Source: Paenibacillus sp. UBA6285
GTDB lineage: Bacteria > Bacillota > Bacilli > Paenibacillales > Paenibacillaceae
Direction of reading: 5' to 3'
NCBI GenBank assembly: GCA_002438345.1
Contig: DJUJ01000128.1
Span: 22,306-29,242, forward strand
Length of the DNA stretch: 6,937 nt
Shown here: positions 6,033-6,937 of the stretch, piece by piece
How the letters are laid out: every line of letters begins with the position of its first letter
Numbering within the stretch: the stretch's first letter is position 1
Program-made: the position numbers and the translations under genes
The notes under the pieces: model-generated
What the model was told of the DNA's origin: nothing
The model's input: the letters and a program-made list of their open reading frames with translations, nothing else
The model's database searches: none

Positions 6033-6937
6033 ATGAAGCCGGTTAAAGTAGGATTGCTGGGTCTGGGAACAGTTGGTACAGGTGTAGTTCGTATCGTGGA
6101 AGGAAATCAGGAGGATTTGAGCAGTCAAGTAGGCTCTCCAATACTCATTGAGCGCATAGCGGTGAATAATTCCAATAAGCCACGTGATATTGATGTCGAT
6201 CCTGCCAAAATAACGACAGATCCATGGGAAGTTATTCGTGATCCTGAGATTGATGTAATCGTTGAAGTGATGGGTGGTATCGATGGAACAAAGGAATATA
6301 TTCTTGAAGCTTTGGAGCGCGGTAAGCATGTCGTAACTGCGAACAAGGATTTGATGGCGCTGCACGGCTCAGAGATACTGGCTAAGGCGCAAGAAAAGCA
6401 ATGTGATGTCTTTTATGAGGCTAGTGTTGCAGGTGGTATTCCGATTATTCGGACGCTTATCGAAGGCTTTTCTTCAGATAAGATCATGAAGATTATAGGC
6501 ATTGTGAATGGAACGACTAATTACATACTAACCAAAATGAGTCAAGAAGGCGCATCCTATAATGATGTGTTAAAAGAAGCGCAGGATCTAGGATATGCAG
6601 AGGTCGATCCAACTTCCGATGTTGAAGGTCTGGATGCTGCTCGCAAAATGGCGATTCTCGGAACCTTAGGCTTCCGCACTAATGTGGAGCTACGTGACGT
6701 CAGTGTGAGTGGGATTTCAGAAGTGAGTAAAGCTGATATTGCTTTTGCAAAGCGTCTCGGATACGAAATTAAGCTGCTAGGCATTGCTGAACGTCAGGAT
6801 GAGGAATTCAGTATCAGTGTTCAACCGACCTTGATTCGAGCAAGTCATCCACTTGCTTCCGTAAATGGTGTCTTCAATGCAGTTTATGTGTACGGTGAGG
6901 CAGTAGGAGAGACGATGTTCTATGGTGCGGGCGCGGT
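6033..6937 (+). CDS. hom: Homoserine dehydrogenase, 3' end outside the window
   Basis: ATG 6033 with AGGAGG at 6021-6026. 301 codons are visible and the frame is still open at the right edge. The enzyme reduces aspartate semialdehyde to homoserine with NAD(P)H, the branch point to threonine and methionine, in the cytosol. Visible motifs: Rossmann GLGTVG (10-15), NKDLMA (104-109), EASVAGGIPII, NGTTNYI, EVDPTSDVEG and the active-site stretch GLDAARK. In that stretch D201 and K205 correspond to the catalytic Asp219 and Lys223 of the yeast enzyme. YGEAVGETMFYGAGA near the end is the conserved cofactor-domain return segment. About 430 residues are usual in Bacillota, so roughly 130 are missing, including the expected C-terminal ACT domain for threonine feedback. 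It is probably co-transcribed with pheB. thrC and thrB often follow in relatives, but this cannot be seen here. Confidence 0.97.
   Translation, partial: MKPVKVGLLGLGTVGTGVVRIVEGNQEDLSSQVGSPILIERIAVNNSNKPRDIDVDPAKITTDPWEVIRDPEIDVIVEVMGGIDGTKEYILEALERGKHVVTANKDLMALHGSEILAKAQEKQCDVFYEASVAGGIPIIRTLIEGFSSDKIMKIIGIVNGTTNYILTKMSQEGASYNDVLKEAQDLGYAEVDPTSDVEGLDAARKMAILGTLGFRTNVELRDVSVSGISEVSKADIAFAKRLGYEIKLLGIAERQDEEFSISVQPTLIRASHPLASVNGVFNAVYVYGEAVGETMFYGAGA

Noticed and set aside
5976..6365. Minus-strand open frame opposite the start of hom
   Set aside because: hom is unmistakable on the + strand here, and the antisense product has no domain.

Overview
The window reads as chromosome of a spore-forming, low-to-moderate GC Bacillota bacterium, most likely Paenibacillus or a close relative. 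The basis is a phosphorelay gene (spo0B) directly upstream of obg, a PheB-type ACT-domain gene downstream, strong AGGAGG ribosome binding sites, and a homoserine dehydrogenase gene (hom) following pheB. As I recall, Bacillus subtilis has spo0B-obg-pheB-pheA, so hom in the pheA position points away from Bacillus proper. All recognised genes lie on the + strand.

Layout. Positions 1-282 hold the terminator of an upstream unit not otherwise seen, and a likely extended -10 promoter. Positions 283-2349 are a tight spo0B-obg operon closed by a long hairpin terminator (2366-2416). Positions 2417-2563 are an AT-rich regulatory region with a perfect 14-bp palindrome and an ECF-sigma-like CGTATA box. 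Positions 2564-5437 are a three-gene cassette with near-zero spacing: an SPFH-domain protein with five C-terminal zinc ribbons, a four-helix membrane protein with a long helical tail, and a three-helix membrane protein with a winged-helix-like segment and a C-terminal zinc ribbon. Positions 5438-5558 carry a good vegetative-type promoter, followed by pheB (5559-5996) and the 5' two thirds of hom, which runs off the right edge.

How they fit together. Spo0B and Obg are housekeeping and sporulation functions. PheB and Hom belong to amino-acid biosynthesis. The cassette between them is the least understood part. Its SPFH/zinc-ribbon protein resembles B. subtilis YdjI, which is encoded in the sigma-W-controlled pspA-ydjGHI envelope-stress operon. 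No pspA gene is present here, and the two membrane partners are not recognisably YdjG or YdjH. The best inference is a membrane-associated SPFH/zinc-ribbon scaffold system, perhaps for envelope stress or membrane organisation. It would be a variant without a locally encoded PspA. This is a hypothesis from architecture and context, not a demonstrated function.
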